A DNA stretch of 64,000 bases from Nocardioides lijunqiniae (GTDB lineage: Bacteria; Actinomycetota; Actinomycetes; Propionibacteriales; Nocardioidaceae). The notes below the pieces were generated by a model. That model was not told the origin of the DNA, searched no databases, and saw only the letters and a program-made list of their open reading frames with translations. The DNA is taken from assembly GCF_015024225.1 (NCBI RefSeq), contig NZ_JACJGM010000001.1, positions 399,279 to 463,278 of the forward strand, given 5' to 3'. Below, in pieces: positions 8,132 through 17,400 of the stretch. A program made the translations under genes and the position numbers. Within the stretch, counting starts at the first letter, position 1, and every line of letters begins with the position of its first letter.

Positions 8132-9517
8132 CTAGCGCAGGTCCACCCGGAAGCGGGTCTCGCCGGGCTCGCTGGCCAGCCGTACGACGCCGCCGTGCGC
8201 CGCCACGATCGCCTGGACCAGCGCCAGCCCGAGCCCCACGCCCCCCTCGCGCTGACGGGCCGCGTCGCCGCGGGCGAACCGCTCGAAGGCGTGCGCGACC
8301 AGGTCCGGCGCGAGGCCGGGTCCGTCGTCGGCCACCTCGAAGCCCCGCTCGGTCAGCTGCACGGTGACGTGGGTGCCCGGCGGGGTGTGCTTGCGGGCGT
8401 TGGCCAGCAGGTTGGTGACGACCTGGTGCAGCGCCTGCTCGTCGCCGATCACCTCGACGGCCTCCTCCGCGAGCTCGAGCGACCACCGGTGGCCGGGGGC
8501 GACCACGCGGGCGTCCTCGACGGCCTCCAGGAGCAGCCGGGTCAGGTCGACGGGCTCGCGGGCCAGGGGCCGCCCGGCGTCGAGGCGCGCGAGCAGCAGC
8601 AGGTCCTCCACCAGCCGGGTCATGCGCGCCGACTCCTCCTCGACCTTGGCCAGCGCGGTCGCCGCGGCCTCGGCGTCGCCGGGGCGGCGCCGCGCCAGCT
8701 CGGCGTAGCCCACGATCGTCGTCAGCGGCGTGCGCAGCTCGTGGGAGGCGTCGGCGACGAACTGGCGCACCTGCTGCTCGCTGCGGTGCCGCGCGTCCAG
8801 CGACGACTCCACGTGCGAGAGCAGGGTGTTGAGCGCGGCGCCGACCTGCCCGACCTCGGTCCGCTCGTCGGTCAGGTGCTCGGGGACCCGCTCGGTCACG
8901 CCCACCTCGCCCGACGACAGCGGCAGCGTGGCCACGGCGTGCGCGGTCTCGGCGACCTCGGTGAGCGGACGGAGCTGGCGGCGTACGACGCTCGAGGCGA
9001 GCGCGCCGGTGCTCACCAGGGCCAGGAGGGTGAGCAGCAGCTCCCAGCGCACGACCGAGGCGACCGCGTCGTCGACCGGCTCGGTCGGCAGGCCGGTGAC
9101 CAGCGGGCCGTCGGCGGCGACCCGGTAGCGGCCGTGACCGGGCACGTCGACGACGTGCACCTCGCCGTCGGCGGGCACGTCGTCGAGGAGGTCGAGGGTG
9201 GCCTCGGGAAGGGACTCGCGCTGCGAGCGCTGCGCCCCCAGGATGTCGCCCTCGCCCTCGCCCCGGTCGAGGCGGGCGATCAGCGTGCCGGGCTCCTGGT
9301 TGCCGAACTCCGCCTGACCGCCCGGCGGCGGCATCGCACCGGGCCGCGGTCCGTCGCCCGCGCGTCGCACCGAGGACAGGACCTTGTCGTCCAGCTGGTC
9401 GTGGAGGTAGCCGCGCATCGCGAGTGCGGTCGCGCCACTGACCAGCAGCGCCGCCACGGCGACCAGCGCGACGGTGGTGACGACCAGCCGCGAGGCCAGC
9501 GAGCGGGGCAGCCTCAT
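8132..9517 (-). CDS. Two-component sensor histidine kinase
   Basis: A 461-aa membrane kinase whose ATG overlaps the response-regulator stop (ATGA). A first membrane segment lies at about residues 12-32, an extracytoplasmic domain follows, and a second membrane segment near residue 160 leads to a HAMP-like region. The HisKA box is FVADASHELRTPL. The ATPase domain shows N box LANARKHTPPG and G boxes DDGPGLA and GVGLGLALV. It is the partner of the OmpR-type regulator upstream. The signal sensed is unknown; the sensor domain resembles no family I can name. Confidence 0.9.
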   Translation of the reverse strand: MRLPRSLASRLVVTTVALVAVAALLVSGATALAMRGYLHDQLDDKVLSSVRRAGDGPRPGAMPPPGGQAEFGNQEPGTLIARLDRGEGEGDILGAQRSQRESLPEATLDLLDDVPADGEVHVVDVPGHGRYRVAADGPLVTGLPTEPVDDAVASVVRWELLLTLLALVSTGALASSVVRRQLRPLTEVAETAHAVATLPLSSGEVGVTERVPEHLTDERTEVGQVGAALNTLLSHVESSLDARHRSEQQVRQFVADASHELRTPLTTIVGYAELARRRPGDAEAAATALAKVEEESARMTRLVEDLLLLARLDAGRPLAREPVDLTRLLLEAVEDARVVAPGHRWSLELAEEAVEVIGDEQALHQVVTNLLANARKHTPPGTHVTVQLTERGFEVADDGPGLAPDLVAHAFERFARGDAARQREGGVGLGLALVQAIVAAHGGVVRLASEPGETRFRVDLR

Positions 9518-10245
9518 GTCGCCGGCTTCAGGACGTACCCCGCGCCGCGCATCGTGTGGATCATCGGCTGGCGGCCGGCGTCGATCTTCTTGCGCAGGTA
9601 GGAGATGTAGAGCTCGACGACGTTGGCCTGGCCGCCGAAGTCGTAGTTCCACACCCGGTCGAGGATCTGTGCCTTGCTCAGGACCCGCCGCGGGTTGCGC
9701 ATCAGGAAGCGCAGCAGCTCGAACTCCGTCGCCGTCAGGCTGACCTCCGCGCCCGCGCGCCGTACCTCGTGGCTGTCCTCGTCGAGCTCGAGGTCGCCGA
9801 CGACGATCACCGCCGACGACCGGGCCTGCTGCGCGCCGGCGCGACGCATGAGTGCACGCAGCCGGGCCACGACCTCCTCCAGGGAGAACGGCTTGGTGAC
9901 GTAGTCGTCGCCGCCGGCGGTCAGGCCGGCGATCCGGTCCTCGACGGCGTCGCGGGCGGTGAGGAACAGGACCGGCACGCTCGGGTCGGCGGTGCGCATG
10001 CGGCGCAGGACCTCGAGGCCGTCGAAGTCCGGCAGCATCATGTCGAGCACGACGGCGTCGGGGCGCAGCTCCTTGGCGGCGGCCACCGCGCGGGTGCCGG
10101 TGTGGGCGGCCTCCACCTGCCAGCCCTCGTAGCGCAGCGCCATGCAGATCAGCTCGGCGATGTTGACCTCGTCGTCGACCACCAGCACGCGCAGCGGCGT
10201 GCCGTCGGGGCGGAGCAGGTCGCGGCTCTGGTCGGGGGCTGCCAT
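9514..10245 (-). CDS. OmpR/PhoB-family response regulator
   Basis: A 243-aa regulator with a receiver domain (VVDDE near 22-26, phosphoacceptor Asp68 in VVLDMMLPD, conserved Lys in VTKPF) and a C-terminal winged helix ending RGAGYVLKP. The start at 10245 fits domain length; the longer open frame upstream is a shadow. It is followed, with a 4-nt overlap, by its kinase gene. The gap to the divergent exported-protein gene contains an 11-bp tandem repeat that could be its binding site. Confidence 0.92.
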   Translation of the reverse strand: MAAPDQSRDLLRPDGTPLRVLVVDDEVNIAELICMALRYEGWQVEAAHTGTRAVAAAKELRPDAVVLDMMLPDFDGLEVLRRMRTADPSVPVLFLTARDAVEDRIAGLTAGGDDYVTKPFSLEEVVARLRALMRRAGAQQARSSAVIVVGDLELDEDSHEVRRAGAEVSLTATEFELLRFLMRNPRRVLSKAQILDRVWNYDFGGQANVVELYISYLRKKIDAGRQPMIHTMRGAGYVLKPAT

Positions 10246-10336
10246 GGGCACCACTGTGCCCCTCGGCGCTGTGGGTTTCCTGTGAGCCACGTGTGCGGAC
10301 GCCACGTGCCGGCTCACGCCGTCCTCACCGGCCGGG

Positions 10337-10358
10337 CACAGCGTGCGCACAGCCTGCG
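10337..10358 (+). promoter_or_regulatory. Candidate response-regulator box (tandem 11-bp repeat)
   Basis: CACAGCGTGCG is followed immediately by CACAGCCTGCG (10 of 11 identical). A period of one helical turn is how OmpR/PhoB dimers bind DNA. It lies 18 nt upstream of the exported-protein gene and 92 nt from the response-regulator start, so it could serve either. Confidence 0.4.
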
Positions 10359-10375
10359 TGACGATGCTCGGTGCC

Positions 10376-10798
10376 ATGACCGACGAGAACCCGACCTCCC
10401 AGCCCGTAGCCCAGTCCGAGGCGCAGGCCCAGCCGCAGGCCGCATCCCAGCCGAGCCCCCAGCCCGAGCAGCGGCCCGGCTGGCGCCACCGTGTCCTGGG
10501 CCTGCGCGGCGTCGCGGCCGTCGCGATCGCCAGCCTGATCCTCGGCGGTGCCGGCGGCGCCGCCCTCGGCGCGCTGAGCGACGGCGCCGACGACGGCGGC
10601 GGTCGCGGTGGCTTCCCCGGCGGCGGACCGGGCCAGATGCAGCAGCGCGACGGTGGTCCCCAGGGTGGCCAGCAGGGCGGCCAGCAGGGTGGGCCCGGCG
10701 GCGGCCTGCCACCGGGCGGCGTGGTGCCGCCGGGCACGACCCCGCCCGACGACGTCCAGCCCGACGGCGGGACGACGGGCTCGGGCAGCACCACCTGA
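10376..10798 (+). CDS. Small Gly/Pro/Gln-rich single-pass membrane protein
   Basis: A 140-aa protein with a Gln/Pro/Ala-rich N-terminal tail (1-35), one hydrophobic segment at about 43-66, and an outside region of Gly, Gln and Pro repeats (QQGGQQGGPGG). No enzymatic domain is visible. It faces the two-component genes and is a plausible target of them. A structural or cell-wall-spanning role is possible; the sequence gives no function. Confidence 0.7.
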   Translation: MTDENPTSQPVAQSEAQAQPQAASQPSPQPEQRPGWRHRVLGLRGVAAVAIASLILGGAGGAALGALSDGADDGGGRGGFPGGGPGQMQQRDGGPQGGQQGGQQGGPGGGLPPGGVVPPGTTPPDDVQPDGGTTGSGSTT

Positions 10799-10879
10799 GC
10801 CGTCGCGGCCGCCGCACCCAACCGATCCGCGGGCTCCTCCGTCTGGAGGGGTAGAAGAGACTGCAGACCGGGAGGTGGC

Positions 10880-11401
10880 ATGGACACGCGCGACGACGAG
10901 TTCAGCGCATACGTCGTCGAGCGCCGCGCCCACCTGTACCGCACGGCGTACCTGCTGTGCGGCGACCCGCACCGCGCCGAGGACATCACGCAGCAGGCGC
11001 TCGCCAAGCTGTACGGCGCGTGGTCGCGGGCGGTCCGCATGGACTCCGTCGACGCCTACGCACGCCGCATCGTCGTCAACGCGCACCTCGACGAGGTGCG
11101 GCGACCCTGGCAGCGCCGGGAGCGACCGTCCGCGGAGCCGGCCGAGGGCCGCGTGGCCGTGGCCGCCGGACTCAGCGTCGAGGACTCCGATGCTCTCTGG
11201 GCGGCCCTGCGGGGGCTGGCTCCCGGACAGCGGCGCGTGGTGGTGCTCCGGCACTACTGGGGCCTGTCCGTCGACGAGACCGCGGCCGACCTGGGGATCA
11301 GCCCCGGCACGGTGAAGAGCCAGACGTCCGAGGCGCTCGCGCGGCTGCGCGGCGTGCTCGGTCCGGTCGGGCAGTCCTCCACCACGGGAGAGCAGCGATG
11401 A
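10880..11401 (+). CDS. ECF RNA polymerase sigma factor (SigE family)
   Basis: A 173-aa sigma factor with region 2 (FSAYVVERRAHLYRTAYLLCGD, then AEDITQQALAKLYGAW) and region 4 (LAPGQRRVVVLRHYWGLSV, then ISPGTVKSQTSEALARL). This is the SigE-family pattern common in actinobacteria. GGGAGG precedes the ATG. The stop overlaps the next ATG (ATGA), pairing it with a membrane protein that probably acts as its regulator. Confidence 0.93.
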   Translation: MDTRDDEFSAYVVERRAHLYRTAYLLCGDPHRAEDITQQALAKLYGAWSRAVRMDSVDAYARRIVVNAHLDEVRRPWQRRERPSAEPAEGRVAVAAGLSVEDSDALWAALRGLAPGQRRVVVLRHYWGLSVDETAADLGISPGTVKSQTSEALARLRGVLGPVGQSSTTGEQR

Positions 11402-12639
11402 GCCAGCACGACCACCGTCCGCACGAGAGTGACCGCGAGGACCTGGAGGAGGCGCTGCGCCGGCTGGCCGCGTCCGTCGACCCGCCCTCGGTGCCGGCCT
11501 CCGCCGACCTGGCTCGCGGCCGGCGCCGCCGCCGGCGCCAGCGGCTGGCGGTCTCGGCGGGCGTCGTCGCCGCGGTGGCCGCCATCGGCGTCGGCACCGC
11601 CGTGGTCGACGGGAGGTCGTCGGCCGAGGGCGACCCCCGCCCGCCCGTGGCCACGACGTCGCCCACGCCGGAGGTACGCGAGATCCGGCCGACTCCGGGA
11701 CCGCCGGGCGGTGCGGCGGCCCCCGGCGCGCTCGACGCCGCCGACGCGATGAAGGAGATCCGCACCGATCCCGACCTCAACCGCTACCGCGACGTCCTGG
11801 CCGAGTACCTCGACCCGGAGGGCGAGCACCTCGAGAAGGGCGTCTCCAACCGGCAGTCCGGCGGGATGTCGCAGGGCACCAAGCTCGCCTGGACCAACGA
11901 CGGCGAGAGCGGCATGGGCATGGTCCAGGTCACCGTCAGCGCCGGGTGGGGCGGCGTCGACGTCTGGGACTGCGGAGCCGGGTGGACCTGCCGCGACATC
12001 CCCGCGGGGCGCGGGCTGACGGCCGAGGTCGCCGAGCACGACGGGGTGACCGAGGTCGCCGTCGAGCACGACGACGGGATCGTCGTGGTCGTCGCCGTCG
12101 ACGCGCTCTTCGGCAACAACTCCACCGTGCCGGTCTCCGGCATCGACCTCGGCGACGACCTGCTCGCCCGCGCGGCCGCCGACCCCCGCCTCGACCTGCC
12201 CGACTACGCCGCCGGCATCCCGCCCACGCTCGACCAGCGCACCTTCGCCCGGGTCGGTCAGCGGTTGCTGGCGGTCGGCACCGACGAGCTGGCGACGACG
12301 TACTCCGGCACCGACGCGCAGCCCTGGGTCGAGGCGGACTGGAGCGACGGCGTCGCCCGCGGGAGGCTCACCTGGGACGCGGCCCAGTCCGGCCAGCTCC
12401 AGGGCGAGGCCTACGCCTGCATGGAGGTGCAGTACCGCCGCTGCGAGATGCACCGGGTCGGCGATCGTGAGGTGTTCGTCGGCTACGCCCGTGCCACGTG
12501 GGGCGGCGGCTGGCGCGCGCTCTACGCCGGACCGTCGTACACGCTCACGGTGTCCTTCGAACCGGCAGGCGGAGGCGACCTGCCACCGGAGCGGGCGTTC
12601 GCGTTCGTCACCGACCCGCGGTGGCAGCCGACGCGGTGA
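11398..12639 (+). CDS. Membrane protein coupled to the ECF sigma factor (probable anti-sigma or sensor)
   Basis: A 413-aa protein with a cytoplasmic N-terminus (LEEALRRLAASVDPP), an Arg-rich stop GRRRRRRQRL at 41-50, one membrane segment at about 50-70 and a large extracytoplasmic domain. The overlap with the sigma gene and this topology match sigma-factor regulators, but I see no zinc-binding HxxxCxxC anti-sigma motif. The outer domain contains three Cys in a WDCGAGWTC/ACMEVQYRRC arrangement, perhaps disulfide-bonded. Exact mechanism is unknown. Confidence 0.65.
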   Translation: MSQHDHRPHESDREDLEEALRRLAASVDPPSVPASADLARGRRRRRRQRLAVSAGVVAAVAAIGVGTAVVDGRSSAEGDPRPPVATTSPTPEVREIRPTPGPPGGAAAPGALDAADAMKEIRTDPDLNRYRDVLAEYLDPEGEHLEKGVSNRQSGGMSQGTKLAWTNDGESGMGMVQVTVSAGWGGVDVWDCGAGWTCRDIPAGRGLTAEVAEHDGVTEVAVEHDDGIVVVVAVDALFGNNSTVPVSGIDLGDDLLARAAADPRLDLPDYAAGIPPTLDQRTFARVGQRLLAVGTDELATTYSGTDAQPWVEADWSDGVARGRLTWDAAQSGQLQGEAYACMEVQYRRCEMHRVGDREVFVGYARATWGGGWRALYAGPSYTLTVSFEPAGGGDLPPERAFAFVTDPRWQPTR

Positions 12640-12703
12640 GTTTCGCCGGTCGACCGGCGAAACTGGACCTTGACCGACGAAGATCTGTCGGTCAGGGTCC
12701 AGT
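12639..12703. terminator. Double hairpin between convergent genes, also a dispersed repeat
   Basis: Positions 12639-12664 are a perfect 26-bp palindrome centred on GGTCGACC. Positions 12661-12703 form a second hairpin: AACTGGACC-TTGACCGAC, an 8-nt loop, then the matching arm with one G-T pair. It ends 1 nt before the KstD stop codon. The same sequence recurs at 63918-64000, so this is a mobile or genome-wide terminator-like repeat serving both convergent genes. Confidence 0.7.
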
Positions 12704-12704
12704 T

Positions 12705-14249
12705 TCAGCGGTCAGGCTCCGCGGCGAGCAGGTCGCGCACGGCCAGCGAGGCGAAGACCATCGCCGAGCCGAGCGGCGCGCCCGGGCCGGGGTAGACCTG
12801 GCCGAACAACGAGGCGGCGGAGTTGCTCGAGGCGTAGAGGCCGGCGATCGGTGAGCCGTCCTGGCGCAGCACCCGGCCGGCGGCGTCGGTGACCAGGCCG
12901 CCCTTGGTGCCGAGGTCGGAGAGGACGAAGCGGGCGGCGTAGTAGGGCGGCCGGTCGCAGGGGGTCAAGGCCTTGTTGGGGCCCTCGCCGCCGGCGAAGA
13001 AGGTGTCGTACTCGTCGCCGCCGCGGCCGAAGTCCTCGTCGACCCCGGTCTCGCAGAAGCCGTTGAAGCGCGCGACGCTGGCACCCAGCGCGTCGGCCGG
13101 GAGGCCGGTCGCCTGTGCGAGTCCCTCCAGCGTCTCCGCCGTGACCCAGGTGCCGGCGGCGAGGTGCTCGGCCGGCTCCCCCTCGGGCATCGCGATCGCG
13201 GGGAGCCGCCCTCCCTCGCGGGAGTCGAAGACGAACCACGATGGCACCCGCGCGGGGGCCGCGTCGCCGGCGGCAGCCATCTCGCGGCCGAAGCGGTCGT
13301 AGGGGAGGCACTCGTTGGCGTAGCGCTGTCCGGCGGCGTCGACCATCAGTCCGCTGCGGAACCCGAGCGTGAAGGAGCCGCTGCCGTCGGGGTGCTCCAA
13401 GCCCGGGCAGAACCACCCCACCGCGCTGAAGTCGGTCGCGGCGCCCAGGGCGATCGCGGCCTCGATCGGCTCGCCGGTGTTGGTGCCGGCCGGAGCCATC
13501 GTCCACGCCGTGTCGCCGGGTACGCCGCGCTCCTCGCGCAGCGCGGCGTTGCCCTCGAAGCCACCGGCCGCCACCAGCACGCCGCGGGTCGCGCCGATCG
13601 TGATCGGGCCCTCGGGGGTCATCGCCGCGACGCCGACGACCCGGCCGTCGTCGTCGGTGAGCAGGCCGGTGACGGGGAGGTTGGTGCGCAGCTCGCCGCC
13701 CTCGCGCACGAGCACCGTCGCCAGCCGGGCGATCAGGGACTGACCGCCGCTGAGGGTGTTGCGCCCACCCTCGCCCGCACGGTCGCGCTCGACCGGCGGG
13801 CGCACGAGCTCGGCGACCTCGGCGGGCAGGTCGCCGCGCTTGACGTTGGTCGGCTGGATCGAGCGCCCGAGGGCCACGCGACCCGGGGCGTCGTAGTACT
13901 CCGGGAACGGCAGCCACTCGAAGTCCAGGTCCTCGTCGGCCTCGAGCTCGGCGACCAGCTCGGGCGCGTGGGCGAGGAACGCCTCGACCTTGTCCGGGTC
14001 GGCGTCCTCCAGGATCGCCTCGAGGTAGGTGCGCGCCGACTCCGTCGAGTCCGCGATGCCGGCGCGCTGCTGCACCTGGCTGCCGGGCAGCCAGCACGCG
14101 CCGCCGGAGTACGCCGACGTGCCGCCGATCAGCGGCGTCTTCTCGACCACGACGACCGACAGCCCCGCCTTCGCCGCAAGGGCCGCGCCGGTGAGCGCGC
14201 CCCCGCCCGAGCCGACCACGACCACGTCGTACTGCAGCTGTTCGGTCAC
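12705..14249 (-). CDS. FAD-dependent dehydrogenase, 3-ketosteroid-delta-1-dehydrogenase-like
   Basis: A 514-aa flavoprotein of the fumarate reductase/KstD superfamily. The FAD motif is VVVGSGGGALTGAALA at about 10-25 and GGTSAYSGG follows. RYANECLPYDRFG and the C-terminal VYPGPGAPLGSAM carry Tyr and Gly at places equivalent to the KstD active site. KstD enzymes introduce the 1,2 double bond in ring A of 3-ketosteroids. A KstR-type operator lies 17 nt before the ATG, which supports a steroid role, although relatives acting on other substrates exist. Confidence 0.75.
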   Translation of the reverse strand: MTEQLQYDVVVVGSGGGALTGAALAAKAGLSVVVVEKTPLIGGTSAYSGGACWLPGSQVQQRAGIADSTESARTYLEAILEDADPDKVEAFLAHAPELVAELEADEDLDFEWLPFPEYYDAPGRVALGRSIQPTNVKRGDLPAEVAELVRPPVERDRAGEGGRNTLSGGQSLIARLATVLVREGGELRTNLPVTGLLTDDDGRVVGVAAMTPEGPITIGATRGVLVAAGGFEGNAALREERGVPGDTAWTMAPAGTNTGEPIEAAIALGAATDFSAVGWFCPGLEHPDGSGSFTLGFRSGLMVDAAGQRYANECLPYDRFGREMAAAGDAAPARVPSWFVFDSREGGRLPAIAMPEGEPAEHLAAGTWVTAETLEGLAQATGLPADALGASVARFNGFCETGVDEDFGRGGDEYDTFFAGGEGPNKALTPCDRPPYYAARFVLSDLGTKGGLVTDAAGRVLRQDGSPIAGLYASSNSAASLFGQVYPGPGAPLGSAMVFASLAVRDLLAAEPDR

Positions 14250-14265
14250 CGCGCGATCCTCGCAA

Positions 14266-14281
14266 CTAGAACCTGTTCTAG
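14266..14281. promoter_or_regulatory. KstR-type operator upstream of the KstD-like gene
   Basis: CTAGAACCTGTTCTAG is a perfect inverted repeat with 7-bp arms. It contains TAGAACCTGTTCTA, which fits the published mycobacterial KstR consensus TNNAACNNGTTNNA at every fixed position. It sits 17 nt upstream of the start, where a repressor would block transcription. Confidence 0.7.
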
Positions 14282-14336
14282 CAAGCGGGGCGGTTCTGAG
14301 ACAGGCGCCGGGGCGCCTTCCTCGACCTCCGGGCCC

Positions 14337-14376
14337 GGTGGTTGAGGAGGTCGCGCAGCGACCGTCTCGAAACCAC
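14337..14376. repeat. Dispersed hairpin repeat, family A
   Basis: GGTGGTTGAGGA and CGTCTCGAAACCAC flank an inner perfect stem GGTCGC-GCA-GCGACC. The outer arms match the hairpins at 32416, 32465, 33072, 33192, 50774 and 52404. It lies in the hrpA leader, 40 nt before the start. Confidence 0.75.
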
Positions 14377-14416
14377 GGTGATCCCGGTGGGGGCCACCAG
14401 GCAGAATGGGACGGTC

Positions 14417-17400
14417 ATGACCGAGACCCAGCTCCAGATCGTCTACCCCGCGGAGCTGCCCGTCAGCCAGCGGCGCGAGGACATCGCCGCGGCGATCCGC
14501 GACCACCAGGTCGTGATCGTGGCGGGGGAGACCGGCTCGGGCAAGACGACCCAGCTGCCCAAGATCTGCCTCGAGCTCGGCCGCGGCCGGGGCAGGGGCG
14601 GCGACGACCCCGACGGCAAGCTGATCGGTCACACCCAGCCGCGGCGGATCGCCGCGCGCTCGGTGGCCGAGCGCATCGCCGAGGAGCTCGGCACCGACCT
14701 CGGCGACCTGGTGGGCTACCAGGTGCGCTTCACCGACCGCACCTCGCGCAGCAGCCGGGTCAAGCTGATGACCGACGGCATCCTGCTGGCCGAGCTGCAG
14801 CGCGACCGCGAGCTGCGCCGCTACGACACGATCATCATCGACGAGGCCCACGAGCGCAGCCTCAACATCGACTTCCTGCTCGGCTACCTCAAGCGGCTGC
14901 TGCCGCGGCGACCCGACCTCAAGCTGATCATCACCAGCGCCACGATCGACGTCGAGCGGTTCGCGAAGCACTTCGACGCGCCCGTGGTCGAGGTGTCGGG
15001 CCGGACCTACCCCGTCGAGATCCGCTACCGGCCCCTCGTCGAGCGCCCCGAGGAGGACGAGGAGGGCGAGACCGTCGTCCGCGACCAGACCGAGGCGATC
15101 GTCGAGGCCGTGCGCGAGCTCTGCGCGGAGGGTCCCGGCGACATCCTGGTCTTCCTCCCCGGCGAGCGCGAGATCCGCGACACCGCCGACGCGCTGGGCG
15201 ACGCCAAGCTCGAGCGTCTCGGCACCGTCGAGATCGTGCCGCTCTACTCCCGGCTCTCCGCCGCCGAGCAGCACCGGGTGTTCTCGTCGCACTCCGGCCG
15301 CCGGGTGGTGCTCTCGACCAACGTCGCCGAGACCTCGCTGACCGTGCCCGGCATCCGCTACGTCGTCGACTCCGGCGTCGCGCGCATCTCGCGCTACTCC
15401 GTGCGCACGAAGGTCCAGCGCCTGCCCATCGAGGCCATCAGCCAGGCCTCGGCCAACCAGCGCTCCGGCCGCTGCGGGCGCGTCGCCGCGGGCATCGCGA
15501 TCCGGCTCTACTCCGAGGAGGACTTCGAGTCCCGCCCCGAGTTCACCGAGCCCGAGATCCTGCGCACCAACCTCGCCTCGGTCATCCTCCAGATGGCCTC
15601 GCTCGGCCTCGGCGAGGTCGGTCGGTTCCCGTTCGTCGAGCCGCCCGACAAGCGCAACGTCTCCGCCGGCGTGCAGCTGCTCGAGGAGCTCGGCGCGCTG
15701 TCGTCGGGCAAGCTCACCAAGCTCGGACGCCGCCTGGCGCGCCTGCCGATCGACCCCCGCCTGGCGCGGATGATCATCGAGGCCGAGCGGCTCGGCTGCG
15801 TGCGCGACGTCGCCGTCATCGCGGCCGCCCTGTCCCTGCAGGACCCGCGCGAGCGCCCGGCCGAGATGCGCCAGCAGGCCGACGAGCAGCACGCGCGCTT
15901 CAAGGACGAGACCTCCGACTTCCTGACCTTCCTCAACCTCTGGCGCTACCTCAAGGAGCAGCAGGCCCAGCTGGGCAGCAGCGCCTTCCGCCGCCTGTGC
16001 AAGCGCGAGTTCCTCAACTACCTCCGGGTCCGCGAGTGGCAGGACTTCGAGTCCCAGCTGCGTCGGGTGGCCAAGGAGATGGGCATCGAGACCGGCCCGG
16101 CCAAGGACCCGCGCAGCGAGGGGATGGACTCAGACGCGATCCACCAGGCGCTGCTCTCCGGGCTGCTCAGCCACATCGGGATCCTGGAGGAGCGCGACCG
16201 CGACAACCCGGTGCGCAAGGGCGCCCGGCGGCCGATGCGCGAGTACGTCGGCGCCCGCGGCGCCAAGTTCGCGATCTTCCCCGGTAGTGCCCTGGCCAAG
16301 CGCAACCCGCCGTTCCTGATGGCCGGTGAGCTGGTCGAGACCTCCCGGCTCTGGGCCCGCCAGAACGCCGCGATCCAGCCGGAGTGGGCGGAGCGGCTGG
16401 GCGGCGACTTGGTCAAGCGCAGCTACTCCGAGCCCCACTGGTCCAAGAAGCGCGCGGCGGTCATGGCCCACGAGAAGGTGTCCCTCTACGGCGTGCCGCT
16501 CATCGCCGACCGGCTCGTCAACTTCGGCAAGGTCGACCCCGATTACAGCCGCGAGCTGTTCATCCGTCACGCGCTCGTCTACGGCGAGTGGTCGACCCAC
16601 CAGAAGTTCTTCGAGCGCAACCGCGCCCTGCTGGAGGAGGTCGAGGAGCTCGAGCACCGGCTGCGCCGCCGCGACATCGTGGTCGACGAGCACACCCTGT
16701 TCGACTTCTACGACGCCCGCGTGGGGCGCGACGTCGTCAGCGGCGCCCACTTCGACCAGTGGTGGAAGCTCAAGCGCCGCGAGGATCCCGAGTACCTCAC
16801 GTTCGACCCCGAGATGCTGCGCCACACCACGGCCGGCGACGTCCGCGAGGAGGACTACCCGCAGCAGTGGTCCAGCGAGGGGCTGACCTTCCCGATCAGC
16901 TACCACTTCGAGCCCGGCAGCGCCCAGGACGGCCTGACCATCGACGTGCCCGTCGCGACGCTCAACCGGGTCGCGGCGGACGACTTCTCGTGGAACGTCC
17001 CCGGGCTGCGCGAGGAGCTCGTGACGGCGCTGATCCGCAGCCTGCCCAAGCACCTGAGGGTGAGCGTCGTGCCGGCTCCCAACACGGCGCGGGAGTTCCT
17101 CGCGGCCGTGCCGGCGGGGGAGGAGCCGCTGCTGGACGCGCTGGAGCGCCACCTGCGCTCGACCCGGGGCGTGGTCGTCCCGCGCGACGCCTGGGACTGG
17201 GCCAAGGTGCCCGAGCACCTGCGACCGACCTACCGCGTCGTCGGCGACGACGGCCGCGAGCAGGCCCGGGGCAAGGACCTGGAGGCGCTCAAGGAGCCCC
17301 TGCGCCCGCAGTTCGCGCGGGCGATGGCCGAGGTGGCCAACGACAGCGGCCTGGCCCGCACCGGGGCGACCTCCTGGGTGTTCGGCACGATCGAGGAGTC

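Noticed and set aside
10957..12639. 560-aa protein starting inside the sigma gene
   Set aside because: The N-terminal part is an alternate frame of the sigma factor. The ATG at 11398 overlaps the sigma stop and begins the real protein.
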